Shown in pieces: positions 9,196 through 17,940 of a stretch of 64,000 nucleotides of DNA. Under the pieces are notes generated by a model, which saw only the letters and a list, made by a program, of their open reading frames with translations, searched no databases and had not been told where the DNA came from. The DNA lies in contig DASRFR010000052.1 in NCBI GenBank assembly GCA_035651455.1, forward strand, positions 1 to 64,000. The letters are read 5' to 3'. The stretch comes from DASRFR01 sp035651455. GTDB lineage: Bacteria; Acidobacteriota; Terriglobia; Terriglobales; Acidobacteriaceae. Numbering within the stretch: the stretch's first letter is position 1; each line of letters begins with the position of its first letter. The position numbers and the translations under genes are program-made.

Positions 9196-10152
9196 GTGAC
9201 AAATTCGTCCACCCCTGTTATCGACCTGCTCACAGGGAATGGCGACGGCACATTTCAATCCGCCCACTCGATAGTAAATGCAGGTCCCGCAACCTCATTG
9301 AGCGTTGGGGACTTTAACAACGACGGTGTACCAGATTTATTGGCGACCTTCCCAAGGCAGATCGGCCTATTTCTGGGTAACGGAGATGGAACATTCAAGA
9401 ATCCCCAGTACCTGAGATACCGATTCGTTTCGCAACACACGACGACCGGTGATTTCAACGGAGACGGCAAATTGGACTTTGCCGCAAGCGACGCCAACTA
9501 CGGCAATGTGTATGTGTTCCTGGGTAACGGAGACGGTACCTTTCAAGCGCCGGTTGTGTATCCGTTTTACGTAGCTGATTTTATGGTTACGGGGGATTTC
9601 AACGGCGATGGCACGCTTGACATTGTCGGAATTGCCTCGGAAGGTTCAGCGGGTATTCTGCTGGGCAACGGGGATGGGACGTTTAGACCTGTCAACTACC
9701 TATATGGTTGGGGCGTCAGGCCAGGGTGGATGATTGCTCAGGACATCAATGAAGACGGAAATCTCGATGTCTTGATATCCAATCTGAATTCTCTGTACGG
9801 CCAGAGTAGTCCGGGTCAAATCGTTATGTTTCCGGGAAACGGGGATGGGACATTTGGTGATGCCGTCTTGATTACAACTCCCAGCATTTCGTCGATTTTC
9901 GCCGTACTTGATGGCAACGGAGATGGCCACCTCGATCTCGCCTTCGCGGAAGGCGCATCGGATGATGTAGCAATCCTTCAAGGCGATGGCACAGGCAACT
10001 TTCGCCTTACCGGCAGTTTTGCTACGGGTCACGAACCCATTGGAATTGCCGCAGGCGACTTTAACCGAGACGGAAAGCCCGATTTGGCCGTAGCTGATGT
10101 CTCCTCATCGCGTGTAGGAGCAGTAACGATTCTAACCAATGTGACCAAGTGA
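9196..10152 (+). CDS. FG-GAP/VCBS repeat protein, 3' part (frameshifted)
   Basis: The continuation of the preceding repeat protein in the +1 frame. Coding signal in this frame begins upstream at about 9088 (VGNGQFQTS, then TSDFNEDGILDLAVTN). The frame holds at least six further GNGDGTF / GDFNGDGxLD units and ends cleanly with a normal closing repeat. No ribosome site supports an independent start at 9196. It is therefore annotated as the second half of one gene split by a single-base deletion around 9080-9088. The likely role is a cell-surface or secreted propeller; the ligand is unknown. Confidence 0.75.
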   Translation: MTNSSTPVIDLLTGNGDGTFQSAHSIVNAGPATSLSVGDFNNDGVPDLLATFPRQIGLFLGNGDGTFKNPQYLRYRFVSQHTTTGDFNGDGKLDFAASDANYGNVYVFLGNGDGTFQAPVVYPFYVADFMVTGDFNGDGTLDIVGIASEGSAGILLGNGDGTFRPVNYLYGWGVRPGWMIAQDINEDGNLDVLISNLNSLYGQSSPGQIVMFPGNGDGTFGDAVLITTPSISSIFAVLDGNGDGHLDLAFAEGASDDVAILQGDGTGNFRLTGSFATGHEPIGIAAGDFNRDGKPDLAVADVSSSRVGAVTILTNVTK

Positions 10153-10250
10153 AGCATCATTCGTTAACCCTCGTCGCATTACAAATCTCTTCACAATTGA
10201 CTACGTCTCGCACAGCAAAGGAGAATGCATACTTCGTCCGGGGAGCTTGG

Positions 10251-10859
10251 CTATGCGAATGTTGCGCGTGATGTTCGCCGTGTTGCTGATGGTCGTCGCC
10301 GTGTCGTCACTGAGAGTGGCGCAAAGCAATTCGGCTTCTCAGGGCAAGTATGTTTATGTTCTGGACAGCGGATAGCCTTGGTCGCAACGGAAGAGAAACA
10401 GAACGGGCAGTCTCTCATTAAGGCAGGGGGCATCTTCTCTTCGCTCTTTAAGCGATTTACCTGGCGGATGAGCATGAATACCACAAAGGCGACAATCAGG
10501 AAATCGAACACTGCGTTCAAGAACACGCCATAATTGATCGTAGCCGCACCTGCAGCTTTCGCCTCGGCAAGGGTGGTATAGGCGTGTCCAGAGAGATTGA
10601 TAAAATTGTTTGAAAAGTCCGAGTGACCTCTGAACAAGCCAATCGGGGGCATCAATATGTCGGAGACGAAGGAACTCACTACGCTTCCAAAGGCCGCGCC
10701 CACGATGATGCCCACCGCCATATCGAGCATGCTGCCGCGCATCGCGAAGTCTCTGAATTCGTCGAGCATCCGGCCGCCTTTTTTCCTCCGAAGCGCTTTC
10801 GGACTTCCGAGGTGAGCCATTCCGAGATTGTTGAGAATCGGATCGTTTTCTGGCGTCAT
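10251..10859 (-). CDS. mscL: Large-conductance mechanosensitive channel, chimeric C-terminus
   Basis: MscL is a pentameric inner-membrane valve that opens under hypo-osmotic stress. The core is intact: FRDFAMRGSMLDMAVGIIVG (TM1), DILMPPIGL, and TM2 (NAVFDFLIVAFVVFMLI). A tail like MPPALMRDCPFCFSSVATKAIRCP follows, the short zinc-ribbon-like end seen in some bacterial MscLs. After AIRCP the sequence loses all resemblance to the family and runs about 30 residues of Arg/Thr-rich residues read antisense to a truncated propeller gene. The tail is therefore foreign. GGAGG eight bases before the ATG at 10859 supports that start; the frame opens back to 10916. The channel may still work, since the extreme C-terminus of MscL is dispensable in studied homologues. 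Confidence 0.85.
   Translation of the reverse strand: MTPENDPILNNLGMAHLGSPKALRRKKGGRMLDEFRDFAMRGSMLDMAVGIIVGAAFGSVVSSFVSDILMPPIGLFRGHSDFSNNFINLSGHAYTTLAEAKAAGAATINYGVFLNAVFDFLIVAFVVFMLIRQVNRLKSEEKMPPALMRDCPFCFSSVATKAIRCPEHKHTCPEKPNCFAPLSVTTRRRPSATRRTSRATFA
10253..10375 (+). pseudogene. Truncated YVTN-type beta-propeller gene (signal peptide only)
   Basis: A 40-codon frame with GGGGAG seven bases before the ATG. It encodes a clear signal peptide (LRVMFAVLLMVVAVSSLRVA) and then SQGKYVYVLDSG, a typical first strand of YVTN-type surface propellers. It stops at a TAG where it meets the 3' end of mscL on the other strand. I infer that a deletion or recombination removed the rest of the gene; the junction carries the motif GGACAGCGGATAGCC. 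Confidence 0.55.
10363..10377. repeat. Junction motif GGACAGCGGATAGCC (copy 1)
   Basis: This 15-mer marks the point where the truncated propeller gene meets the altered mscL tail. A copy with one mismatch lies at 13167-13181, at another gene-relic junction. Each copy fits the reading frame of genes on both sides (LDSG on plus, AIRCP on minus), so microhomology between unrelated genes may have guided the joins. Confidence 0.4.
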
Positions 10860-10949
10860 GAACACACCTCCGTGCTGTGCAACATGCTGCTCGGCGCGGC
10901 AGAGCATGTCAAGCAAAGATGGGTCGCGCTCATTACACGCGTGCGGGAT

Positions 10950-12356
10950 CTAGTTGACCAGATAACGTGCGACCGCCAGGTCAACCCCTTCGGTGGTAGT
11001 TGCCTGAAAGCCCACTGCCACGATTCTCCCATCGGGTTGCAGGGCAGTTGCGAAGGAGCCTCCATTCAGATTGCCGAAAGACGTAGTGACCTTTCCTCTG
11101 ATTCCAAAACTGGGATCCAATTGCCCGGTAGGCAGAATACGCGAAACTAAGAAGTCGTCACTTGATCCCTCGCCTGAGGCAAATCCTACTGCAACAATCT
11201 TGCCATCGGGTTGGAGTGCCAGCCCACTATTGCCTACACTTTGCAGGACTCTTCCGAAATTAATAGTGACTATGCCGTTCCTGCCGAAGGTACGATCCAC
11301 TTTGCCATTGCCGTTGTAGCGAATGAGAGTAAACGGATCTGTAGCATTAGCGGTCGTTGCGTGACCTCCCGCCACGATTTTGCCATCCGGCTGCAGCAGG
11401 ACTGCACCAGCGTATTCACCGTCTTGCGTGTGCAAGTCTGTGAAAACTTTTCCTTGTTGTCCGAAGCTATTGTCGAGGGTGCCATTAGGAAGGTATCTCA
11501 CCACAGCGAAATCAAAGAAACTGGCGGGGCCCTCGCTGGTGCCAACGACGACAATCTTTCCGTCCGGTTGTATACGAACAGCCCCGGCCGAATCGCTCAA
11601 CTGAAAATAATCCGTTGTGGCCAGGCCACCAGTTCCGAAGCTGGAATCGAGAGAGCCGTCCGTGTTATAACGAGCAACCGCGAAATCGAGGTTTGAGCCA
11701 TCCTCCCCGAAAATGAAGCTAACGGTTTGTTCACCCACAACGACGATCTTGCCATCGGCTTGCAAGGCCAAACCATTGGCCGCACAACCCAGGCCGCCAA
11801 AGAATGAGGTAACCATTCCTCTGTTACCGAAAGAAGAATCAAGCGAACCGTCGGGATTGTAGCGTGCCAGGGCGAACTCTCCGAAGACCGAAAAGAGACC
11901 GTAGGTTTGTCCTGCCACGACAATTTTTCCATCAGGCTGGATGACGACACCCTGAGCAATGTCGGTCAAGCCAAAATCCGTGGTCACTTCGCCCCCACGG
12001 CCGAAAGTGCTATCCAGGGTTCCGTCGGTGTTATAACGGACCACCAGCATATCGGCCCCTTCGGCGCTGTTGCCGAAGAAACGATAGCCTGCGGCCACGA
12101 TCTTGCCATCGGATTGCGTGGCTACAGCGTAGGCAAACTCATTCGAGTCATTGCCATTTCCAAAGTCGGTAAGGACCTTGCCGCGGTTACCAAAAGTAGG
12201 ATCCAAAGCACCCGCTGCGGCTCGCACCGACTGAGTGAGTCCGGCAACGGTCAAGGCAACTATCAGACCGCTGAATAGGCTGGTCTCGAAAAGAAAATGA
12301 AAACTGTTGCGAATGGATCGAAGAGGTTTCGAGGAAGCGAATTTGTATGGCTTCAT
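10950..12356 (-). CDS. Secreted delta-60 repeat beta-propeller protein
   Basis: A 468-aa protein with an N-terminal export segment (about residues 28-46, ending SVRAAA). It has seven delta-60 repeats (TIGR02608-type): each has LDxxFGxxGxV, then a strand, then QxDGKIVxxG. Such proteins form beta-propellers outside the cytoplasm and are common in Acidobacteriota, Planctomycetes and Myxococcota; their ligands are mostly unknown. The frame is intact, unlike its neighbours on both sides. A weak AGGGTG precedes the ATG. The intact state suggests it was retained or arrived separately in this otherwise decayed zone. Confidence 0.85.
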   Translation of the reverse strand: MKPYKFASSKPLRSIRNSFHFLFETSLFSGLIVALTVAGLTQSVRAAAGALDPTFGNRGKVLTDFGNGNDSNEFAYAVATQSDGKIVAAGYRFFGNSAEGADMLVVRYNTDGTLDSTFGRGGEVTTDFGLTDIAQGVVIQPDGKIVVAGQTYGLFSVFGEFALARYNPDGSLDSSFGNRGMVTSFFGGLGCAANGLALQADGKIVVVGEQTVSFIFGEDGSNLDFAVARYNTDGSLDSSFGTGGLATTDYFQLSDSAGAVRIQPDGKIVVVGTSEGPASFFDFAVVRYLPNGTLDNSFGQQGKVFTDLHTQDGEYAGAVLLQPDGKIVAGGHATTANATDPFTLIRYNGNGKVDRTFGRNGIVTINFGRVLQSVGNSGLALQPDGKIVAVGFASGEGSSDDFLVSRILPTGQLDPSFGIRGKVTTSFGNLNGGSFATALQPDGRIVAVGFQATTTEGVDLAVARYLVN

Positions 12357-12574
12357 GTGAGCACCCTAGCGAGTGTATAAACCATTCACCGCCTCTGGGA
12401 TGTCATGACATTGTTACAAGATCGACGAAAATAGGAGACAACGAGCCGATGCCCAGCGGATGCCGCCTCCGCGAGTGCTAGAAATGGTGCGAAGGGACTC
12501 GAATCTGCAAGGAGCGCCGCCCGACGCGCCCGTTTGTGCCACCGTTTCGATTCTGCGGTCCTTCGCGGCATGCC

Positions 12575-12759
12575 TTACTTTCCGAGTTCCTTTTTCACGG
12601 CTACGCCTGACGTGCCCACTTTGTTAACCGCTTTCTTCAGTTCGGCTTGCGTCACGCCGAATTCTTCGACAATCTCCGGACCTCGTAATCTTCGTGAACA
12701 TCGATGCGCTTCCGTTCCTGCCCGCCACGCTTGCTCTTGTGGTCTTGACCAATCGCCAT
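12575..12759 (-). pseudogene. DUF3606-family small protein, frameshifted
   Basis: From the ATG at 12759 (GAGGCG just upstream) the frame reads a basic start, then KRIDVHEDYEVRRLSK. The next frame then continues FGVTQAELKKAVNKVGTSG and ends KKELGK. Together they match the whole of a DUF3606 protein of about 61 aa. One missing base between about 12670 and 12690 splits it. These small proteins, often found in soil bacteria, have no established function. The gene is either newly broken or a single-base sequence error. Confidence 0.65.
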
Positions 12760-12819
12760 CGCGCCTCGCCAACTGGCTGTATCGCGGATTCCGGATTTAG
12801 ACCGAGGGCTACAGGTCTG

Positions 12820-13130
12820 CCTAATCAGAAAGGGACTGCGCTTGCGCTACGCCACGACAACCCTCAAGGTCAAGCCGCAGGCGCGCTCGAAAAGCGCGAT
12901 CTCGTCGGCCTCAACATGGTTGACATAGAGCACCGGCCGGGGTCTCGCGCCGTTGGGCATCCGCCTCAGTTCAGCCCTTACGCTCAATGATCGCATTCAG
13001 TCTCAGATCCTGATGCTCGCGCAGGAGGAGATCGAAGCCCACGAAGACGGGCTGGCGCGGCGAAACAGAAGATGATGGAAGTCGGGCCGACGAGCGGAAT
13101 CCAGCTCGCCGGCCAGGACCGCGTGCTATC
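12820..13130 (-). pseudogene. Relic of an ATP-dependent DNA ligase (LigD-type catalytic domain)
   Basis: Reading the minus strand through several frames gives, in order, the pieces of the adenylation domain of ATP-dependent ligases: AVLAGELDSA, RRPDFHHLLFRR, QPVFVGFDLLLREHQDLRL, NAIIERKG, RPVLYVNHVEADEIALFERA, CGLTLRVVVA, then a stop where family members have Lys, and RKRSPF. The order and spacing fit the family. At least two frameshifts and two stops make it non-functional. The N-terminal catalytic Lys region and the OB domain are absent. Such ligases act in non-homologous end joining together with Ku; no Ku gene was recognised in this window. Confidence 0.7.
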
Positions 13131-13166
13131 GCAAGGTGCTTACCCCATCATTGGCACCCTGAATCG

Positions 13167-13181
13167 GGACAGCGGACAGCC
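13167..13181. repeat. Junction motif GGACAGCGGACAGCC (copy 2)
   Basis: This differs at one position from the copy at 10363-10377, in the same orientation. It lies where the HAF-repeat scrap ends and the ligase relic begins. The two copies bracket a 2.8-kb segment holding mscL, the delta-60 gene and two relics. Confidence 0.4.
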
Positions 13182-13318
13182 ATGAATCCGTGCTCGACTC
13201 CGGATGGCTCAACGAATCTGCCAACCATTCCCCCAGCGTCATTGATACCGAGTGCAACGGTTGAATCTGCTCCCGGCACATCGATCGAATAAAATTTGCC
13301 TTGTTCTTTTTTCAGTAA
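13178..13318 (-). pseudogene. Fragment of a HAF-repeat secreted protein
   Basis: About 47 codons encode one HAF-type repeat: GKFYSIDVPGADSTVALGIN, DAGGMVGRFVEPSGVEHGF. HAF repeats are short beta units of secreted proteins common in Acidobacteriota. Both ends are cut. On the left the frame leaves the family at the GGACAGCGGACAGCC motif. On the right it ends at an A/T run near 13313, where a porin fragment on the opposite strand begins. No start or export signal is present. Confidence 0.6.
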
Positions 13319-14093
13319 GCCGGTCACGACGAAACCGGGCATTGTTGACGACAAGACGGATACTGCGAGGTCGTTCTGGGGAATGTATGGAAGCGGGGTG
13401 CTGCGGGAACCTAACTCGCACATTGACCTCTACTACTTCGGTCTTCGACATTCAACTGCAAAGTTTCAGCAAGGCACGGCATTGGAGCAGAGGCAAATTC
13501 TGGGCACAAGGCTTTGGGGCGCAAGTCGATCATGGGACTACGACTTCGAAGCGCTCGCACAACTAGGCAGCTTCGGAGAGGGTTCTATTCGTGCGTGGGC
13601 TGTCGAGTCAGAGACTGGGCACACTCTGCGTCAAGTTCACTCTAGGCCACGCTTGGGCATTGGAGTGGCTGCCGATAGCGGAGATCAGGACCCTACACAT
13701 CCTGATCTTCAGACTTTCAACCCTCTTTTTCCTCGCGGTCTATACCACGAACTAGTTAACCTGACCGGGCATGCGAATAGCCTCTCGCTGAATCCATCCG
13801 CTACGTTCCACCTTACGAAGCGTCTGACTCTAACCGACAACTGGGAGTTCATTTGGCGCGAGAGTCTCGGCGACGGCATTTACGGAGTCGGCGGCAATTT
13901 TCTGCGCGCTGGCCATCCAGGGGACGGAAGGTATGTTGGCAGCCAGCCTACATTACTTTTGAGCTGGACCATCCAGCGACACCTGGGCCTGATTTTTTTC
14001 TATACCCACTTTTTTCCCGGACCCTTCATTCAACACTCTGGTCCACACCGAGCAGTGGACCAACTATCGGGGTGGCTAGATTTCGAATTCTGA
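13318..14093 (+). pseudogene. 3' part of an alginate-export-type outer-membrane porin
   Basis: About 258 codons with an intact C-terminus (WLDFEF ends in an aromatic residue as outer-membrane barrels do). Recognisable parts include KTDTARSFWGMYGSG, DLYYFGLRHSTAKF and WESLGDGIYG-like strands; these match the C-terminal half of Alginate_exp family proteins (AlgE-like 18-stranded channels). No signal peptide, ATG or ribosome site exists; the open frame begins at a TTG in unrelated sequence (13296). The 5' half has been lost at the A/T run near 13313, where a HAF scrap on the other strand abuts it. It is unlikely to be made as an exported protein. Confidence 0.65.
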
Positions 14094-14751
14094 ACCCGTG
14101 CCAGTCTCTCAGTCGCATTCAACACATGAGATTTCAGTGTGGGGCCCGCTCCCGTTCAGCAGCCGTGAACTATCACACTGGGTCATAGCCCGAGTCGCTC
14201 CTGGTGGGAAATTTCGATGAAAATGGCAAGCCACCTCACAGGATATAGAACTGTACATTGAAATGGAGTTTTGTTCCTATACATAAACTCAAAAAAAAAG
14301 GCTTTGCACGACTTGCGTCTGCAAATCCTCACCAAACCTTTACTCGACTAACCTCGCGTCCAGGAGTATGTCCGGCTAACCTACGCAGGAATCGTATGGC
14401 GTCACGGAATGTTCTTGAGCAGGTGACTGCAAAGGTCACATGTGAGAGCGAAATCGCTGCTGACAATGCGCAAGATCGGGAACGAATCAGTGAGCCTGAC
14501 TGCGTTTCGCAGAACAAGGAGTTCCACACTTTACGACGCTGGTCGTTGCGACTCAAACCGTCAAGTGCGTTTCGCAAACCAGGATGTTCACAAAACGCTC
14601 TCGTCATACACCGAAGGCGCAGCCGAAGACGCGGCGATTTTTGTTCGAACACGATCTTGTTCGTTCTAGACCCCGTGTATTCTGCTTTTCAGAATGAAAT
14701 CCGCATACAATCCATCTGCTGTTTTCGTCCGTACTCAAATGGGGGATGTTT
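14094..14751. other. Gene-free stretch upstream of the 451-aa gene
   Basis: About 660 bases with no credible gene; the open frames on both strands lack ribosome sites and family patterns. A run of nine A lies near 14290. An imperfect palindrome at 14646-14663 is the only likely regulatory feature noticed. Confidence 0.55.
14646..14663. promoter_or_regulatory. Imperfect palindrome CGAACACGATCTTGTTCG, possible operator
   Basis: Sixteen of 18 bases are palindromic (CGAACA and TGTTCG arms around GATC). It lies about 90 bases upstream of the ATG at 14752. The arm spacing does not fit the known LexA boxes (GAAC-N4-GTTC or GTTC-N7-GTTC). It could bind a dimeric repressor; no promoter elements were confidently placed. 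Confidence 0.3.
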
Positions 14752-16107
14752 ATGAATCTTGAGCGCAACGCTGCCCAGGGGTTGCAAGCCATCCGGGAAC
14801 GCTTCCGAACGTATTCTCTTTGCGATGCAATGGCTCGTCGTCGGTCGCGTCGCTTTGCACGTGGAATGAAGCTCAACGGAGGCCCCCTTGCCTACGAGAG
14901 TAGAGAAGCCCCAGCCCCCCTTTTGTTCGAAGAGGAAGCTGCTTTGGCTTTTGCCGCCTGCGGTGTGACCGGCTACGCAATGGCTGAGCTGCCCTACGAG
15001 TCTGGAGAGGTGCGAAACGCCGGTGGCGGAAACATTATGAAGCAATTCGCGGGACGGACGGTGCCCAGTGCTGACGCGCTGCACACCGTGATTGTTTTCC
15101 TAATCAACGACAACAGCACGTGGATGCTACGCCGGCCGCAAGACTTTCGCTCTTCAGAACTGGACGATCTCATAAAAGCCGCCCAGGAGCTGCGGCTAGA
15201 AGAGGTTTTCCTTCGTAGTCGAGTTCTCATTTCCGATAAACGCGTGGACGTGCCCAGAGAGCTTCCGTTTGTGCCCCCGTTCAATAAGTGGTCCGCCAAC
15301 GTGGCAAGTTCTACTTACTTTATTGCGGTGAACGAACTGACTGCACTTTATATCAACATCCTGCTGTCTTGCTTCAGTGAGGATTTTAACTATTTCATCG
15401 TCGATGAACGCAGGGGCTTTCGGCCCGCGGGCATTGCCCGGTACGCAAAGTCAAAGGGAGGAACATTGCATGACGATCCCCGCGACGGGCGCTTCATGAC
15501 TGTCGGATTCCTTGAGTCCTGGCTGTTTGAACTCGCGGCTGTAGAACAAGGAGCCGTCATGCAGAACCTTGGCCTAATGACTCAGGCTCTCGGCCTCGGA
15601 GGATTTCCTCACTTTGCCGCCCATCCCTATGGCTGGGCTGAAGCCCTCGGATTCCGCATGGAGCGGCCGAGATTTTCACGAACGATCGCCGCCTCCCCGT
15701 TACTCAAGGCTGCGCTCCGTTTTTCAGGGAAAGACATTCCACTTCCGACTGCGGTTGGCTTGGAACGAAATGGACAAACGCTCATTAAGCCGTTTTGTCC
15801 TCCCTATTACGCGACGATGAAGGAGGCGGTACTGGGATTTGTGGACAGCAAGTTTGCGCCTGGCAAGGGCTCATTCCGGGACGGGGGCTGTGCTACCGCG
15901 TGGCTCGAGCCAACAACTGTACAAGTGGGTATTCCCGAGTACTCCGATGCTGCGGTAGAGGCGACCATTGATTATTGCGAGTATATCCATACTCGTTACG
16001 GCCGGTTTCCCGCGGCATGCGGTCCATTTCGTACGGTACTGGCATATCAGGCCCATCGCCTGGACCCAAATTTCTACGCCCGGTTCTACCGGCCCGAATG
16101 CGTGTGA
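14752..16107 (+). CDS. Conserved-looking 451-aa protein, function unknown
   Basis: A soluble protein with no signal peptide and no membrane helix. Near the N-terminus is an Arg-rich stretch (MARRRSRRFARGMKLNGGP), followed by an acidic helix. Later parts contain FNKWSANVASSTYF and a C-terminal RYGRFPAACGPFRTVLAYQA region. The N-terminal RRSRRF pattern recalls SagB/nitroreductase-type proteins that use FMN, but the similarity is too thin to assign. GGGGGA five to six bases before the ATG at 14752 favours this start over 14746. It stands alone, with the possible operator upstream. Confidence 0.7.
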   Translation: MNLERNAAQGLQAIRERFRTYSLCDAMARRRSRRFARGMKLNGGPLAYESREAPAPLLFEEEAALAFAACGVTGYAMAELPYESGEVRNAGGGNIMKQFAGRTVPSADALHTVIVFLINDNSTWMLRRPQDFRSSELDDLIKAAQELRLEEVFLRSRVLISDKRVDVPRELPFVPPFNKWSANVASSTYFIAVNELTALYINILLSCFSEDFNYFIVDERRGFRPAGIARYAKSKGGTLHDDPRDGRFMTVGFLESWLFELAAVEQGAVMQNLGLMTQALGLGGFPHFAAHPYGWAEALGFRMERPRFSRTIAASPLLKAALRFSGKDIPLPTAVGLERNGQTLIKPFCPPYYATMKEAVLGFVDSKFAPGKGSFRDGGCATAWLEPTTVQVGIPEYSDAAVEATIDYCEYIHTRYGRFPAACGPFRTVLAYQAHRLDPNFYARFYRPECV

Positions 16108-16383
16108 CACTTGCAGCATAAGTAATTACTCGCCCTTTTTCACTTGCATTGAACGTTTCAGCTAGTATCCCCAATCCGTGTCACAGGAACCGACGAGCAG
16201 AAGCTGTTTCGGAATATCCTCAGCAACTCGAAGGGAGTTTTCTCTGGCCGGAGATTCGGGCGTCTCGGTTCAAAGTCTTGGAACAGCACATTTGTGACCG
16301 ACATCTGGCACTCGCCGGAAAAACATCAACTTTTCAGACAACATTGAGCCAGCCGATTTGCAGCTGTGTCGACGTTCCGCAGA

Positions 16384-17760
16384 TTAGAAAAAATCAGACA
16401 TCTGCGGTGCACTGCTGCAGGAATTGGGAAAACTGGTCAGCCCTAACGCTTGCAAGACCAGTCTGCACGTGCTCTGATGCTGATAAAAGGTTGTTGACTT
16501 GTAATCCTTCTTCGCCTCGGGACTGATCACCAGCATTGCCACGTGTCCTCCGCCATGCTGACTGTCGCTCGAAGTAGACTCATCGAACACGATGATCAGC
16601 AGCCCGCTTTGTTGGAAGCTCGCATTTGAGATCAGCGGAGCGATATTGGTTTCCAGCCAATTGTCCGCCGTTGCCAGGCTGCCATCATGGCCGTCATCGA
16701 GCATGTTGGGCACAATGTAGCTAAACTGCGGTAAGTGGTTGTTCTTAAGATCAGAAGAAAACTGGCTGAACGGCACCAGATTATTTTTCTCACTGCTATT
16801 CACCACGTCCGAGAAATACGCAAATGGATTGTGGTGCTTCACATACGGATAAACATCCCAGCCCGTATAACCGACCGAAGGCAGGCTTTCCGCATACGCT
16901 TTCCATGTTTTTGCTTCGCTGATAAAGTGCCGGACCATGTTATCAACATTCACCGTTTTGTTGTACGAATCGTTGTTAGTAATGATCTGGCCGGTAGTGA
17001 GCATGAAGTAATTCCCAATCGATGGATGCGTATTGGCGTAGTACGCCGTTGCCAAACCATATTCACTGACAAGGGTGTTCAGATAAGGCATTGAAGAACT
17101 CCCAATAACGCTTGAGTAGCTGTGATTCTCCTCCAGCAGCAGGACCACGTGATCAAAGACCGGCACACCTGAGGCCGGCGTGACTGTTACCGTTGTCGAG
17201 CTCGTTGTGGTTCCTCCCGAGCCGCTAACAGTCGCCGTGTAATTCGTGGTGACGCTCGGAGTCACTGTCACGGAGCCATTCACTGCAAAAGTTCCGAGCC
17301 CCGCAATCTCGACCGAACTGCTGTTTGTCGTATTCCAGCTCAGCGCCGAGGAACCACCCTGCGCGATGGTGCTGGGATTCGCACTGAAGACAATCGTCGG
17401 CGCGGGCGTGCTTGGAGGAGAACTGGGCTGAGACACGCTGACCATGGCGGATGAGGTCGCGCTTCCATTCAGGCCAAACGCGGTGGCCGTGTAGGTTGTG
17501 GTCGCAGTTGGCTTTACAACCAGCGAACCCTTTGTGCCAAACGTTCCCACTCCCGCGATGCTGACCGAACTCGCGTTGCTCGCATTCCACGTCAATGTTG
17601 AAGAAGATCCGCTCACGATGCTGGCAGGCTGCGCACTAAAAACCATGCCTGGTTTTGCCTCAACCGGCTGCGGCTCTTCGGGACTAGATCCGCATTGCAC
17701 ATTCGCCAGCGTAAGTAACAAAGCAAAGACACTGAGGCAGCGACGAACAAAAAGTTTCAT
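16384..17760 (-). CDS. Exported phosphoesterase (PF04185-type) with two Ig-like repeats
   Basis: A 458-aa protein. The N-terminal export signal ends near LANVQCGSS; it may be a lipoprotein, although the lipobox is poor. Two similar Ig-like repeats of about 75 residues follow (IVSGSSSTLTWNASNASSVS and IAQGGSSALSWNTTNSSSVE). From about residue 200 comes a phosphoesterase domain of the phospholipase C/acid phosphatase family: FDHVVLLLEENHSYSS, YANTHPSIGNYF, VPNMLDDGHDGS and VFDEST, the metal-ligand motifs. It probably cleaves phosphate esters outside the cell. It converges with the unknown 451-aa gene; the 276-bp gap has no clear terminator. Confidence 0.85.
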   Translation of the reverse strand: MKLFVRRCLSVFALLLTLANVQCGSSPEEPQPVEAKPGMVFSAQPASIVSGSSSTLTWNASNASSVSIAGVGTFGTKGSLVVKPTATTTYTATAFGLNGSATSSAMVSVSQPSSPPSTPAPTIVFSANPSTIAQGGSSALSWNTTNSSSVEIAGLGTFAVNGSVTVTPSVTTNYTATVSGSGGTTTSSTTVTVTPASGVPVFDHVVLLLEENHSYSSVIGSSSMPYLNTLVSEYGLATAYYANTHPSIGNYFMLTTGQIITNNDSYNKTVNVDNMVRHFISEAKTWKAYAESLPSVGYTGWDVYPYVKHHNPFAYFSDVVNSSEKNNLVPFSQFSSDLKNNHLPQFSYIVPNMLDDGHDGSLATADNWLETNIAPLISNASFQQSGLLIIVFDESTSSDSQHGGGHVAMLVISPEAKKDYKSTTFYQHQSTCRLVLQALGLTSFPNSCSSAPQMSDFF

Positions 17761-17940
17761 CGTAGACTCCAGGGAGTGCTTAGATGCGATGTGCCACCGT
17801 AATGTTACCGGTAATGGAATCTACTAACTGGTAAGTTGCTGAAGATACTCGATATAGCGCACTTCTCTCAATCAACCTTCGGCTGACCAAACCTGACGGA
17901 CCGTTTCAGAGGACGGCCTCGACCGAGCTGATGAGAAAGA

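Noticed and set aside
4932..10152. Regular DNA repeats that could suggest a CRISPR array
   Set aside because: The repeats are degenerate, in frame and encode known protein repeats; spacers and identical direct repeats are absent.
12386..12571. 61-aa minus-strand frame
   Set aside because: No ribosome site and biased Arg/Ala/Ser composition; probably non-coding.
14646..14663. LexA box
   Set aside because: Arm spacing (GAAC-N8-GTTC) differs from known LexA sites, so only a generic palindrome is reported.
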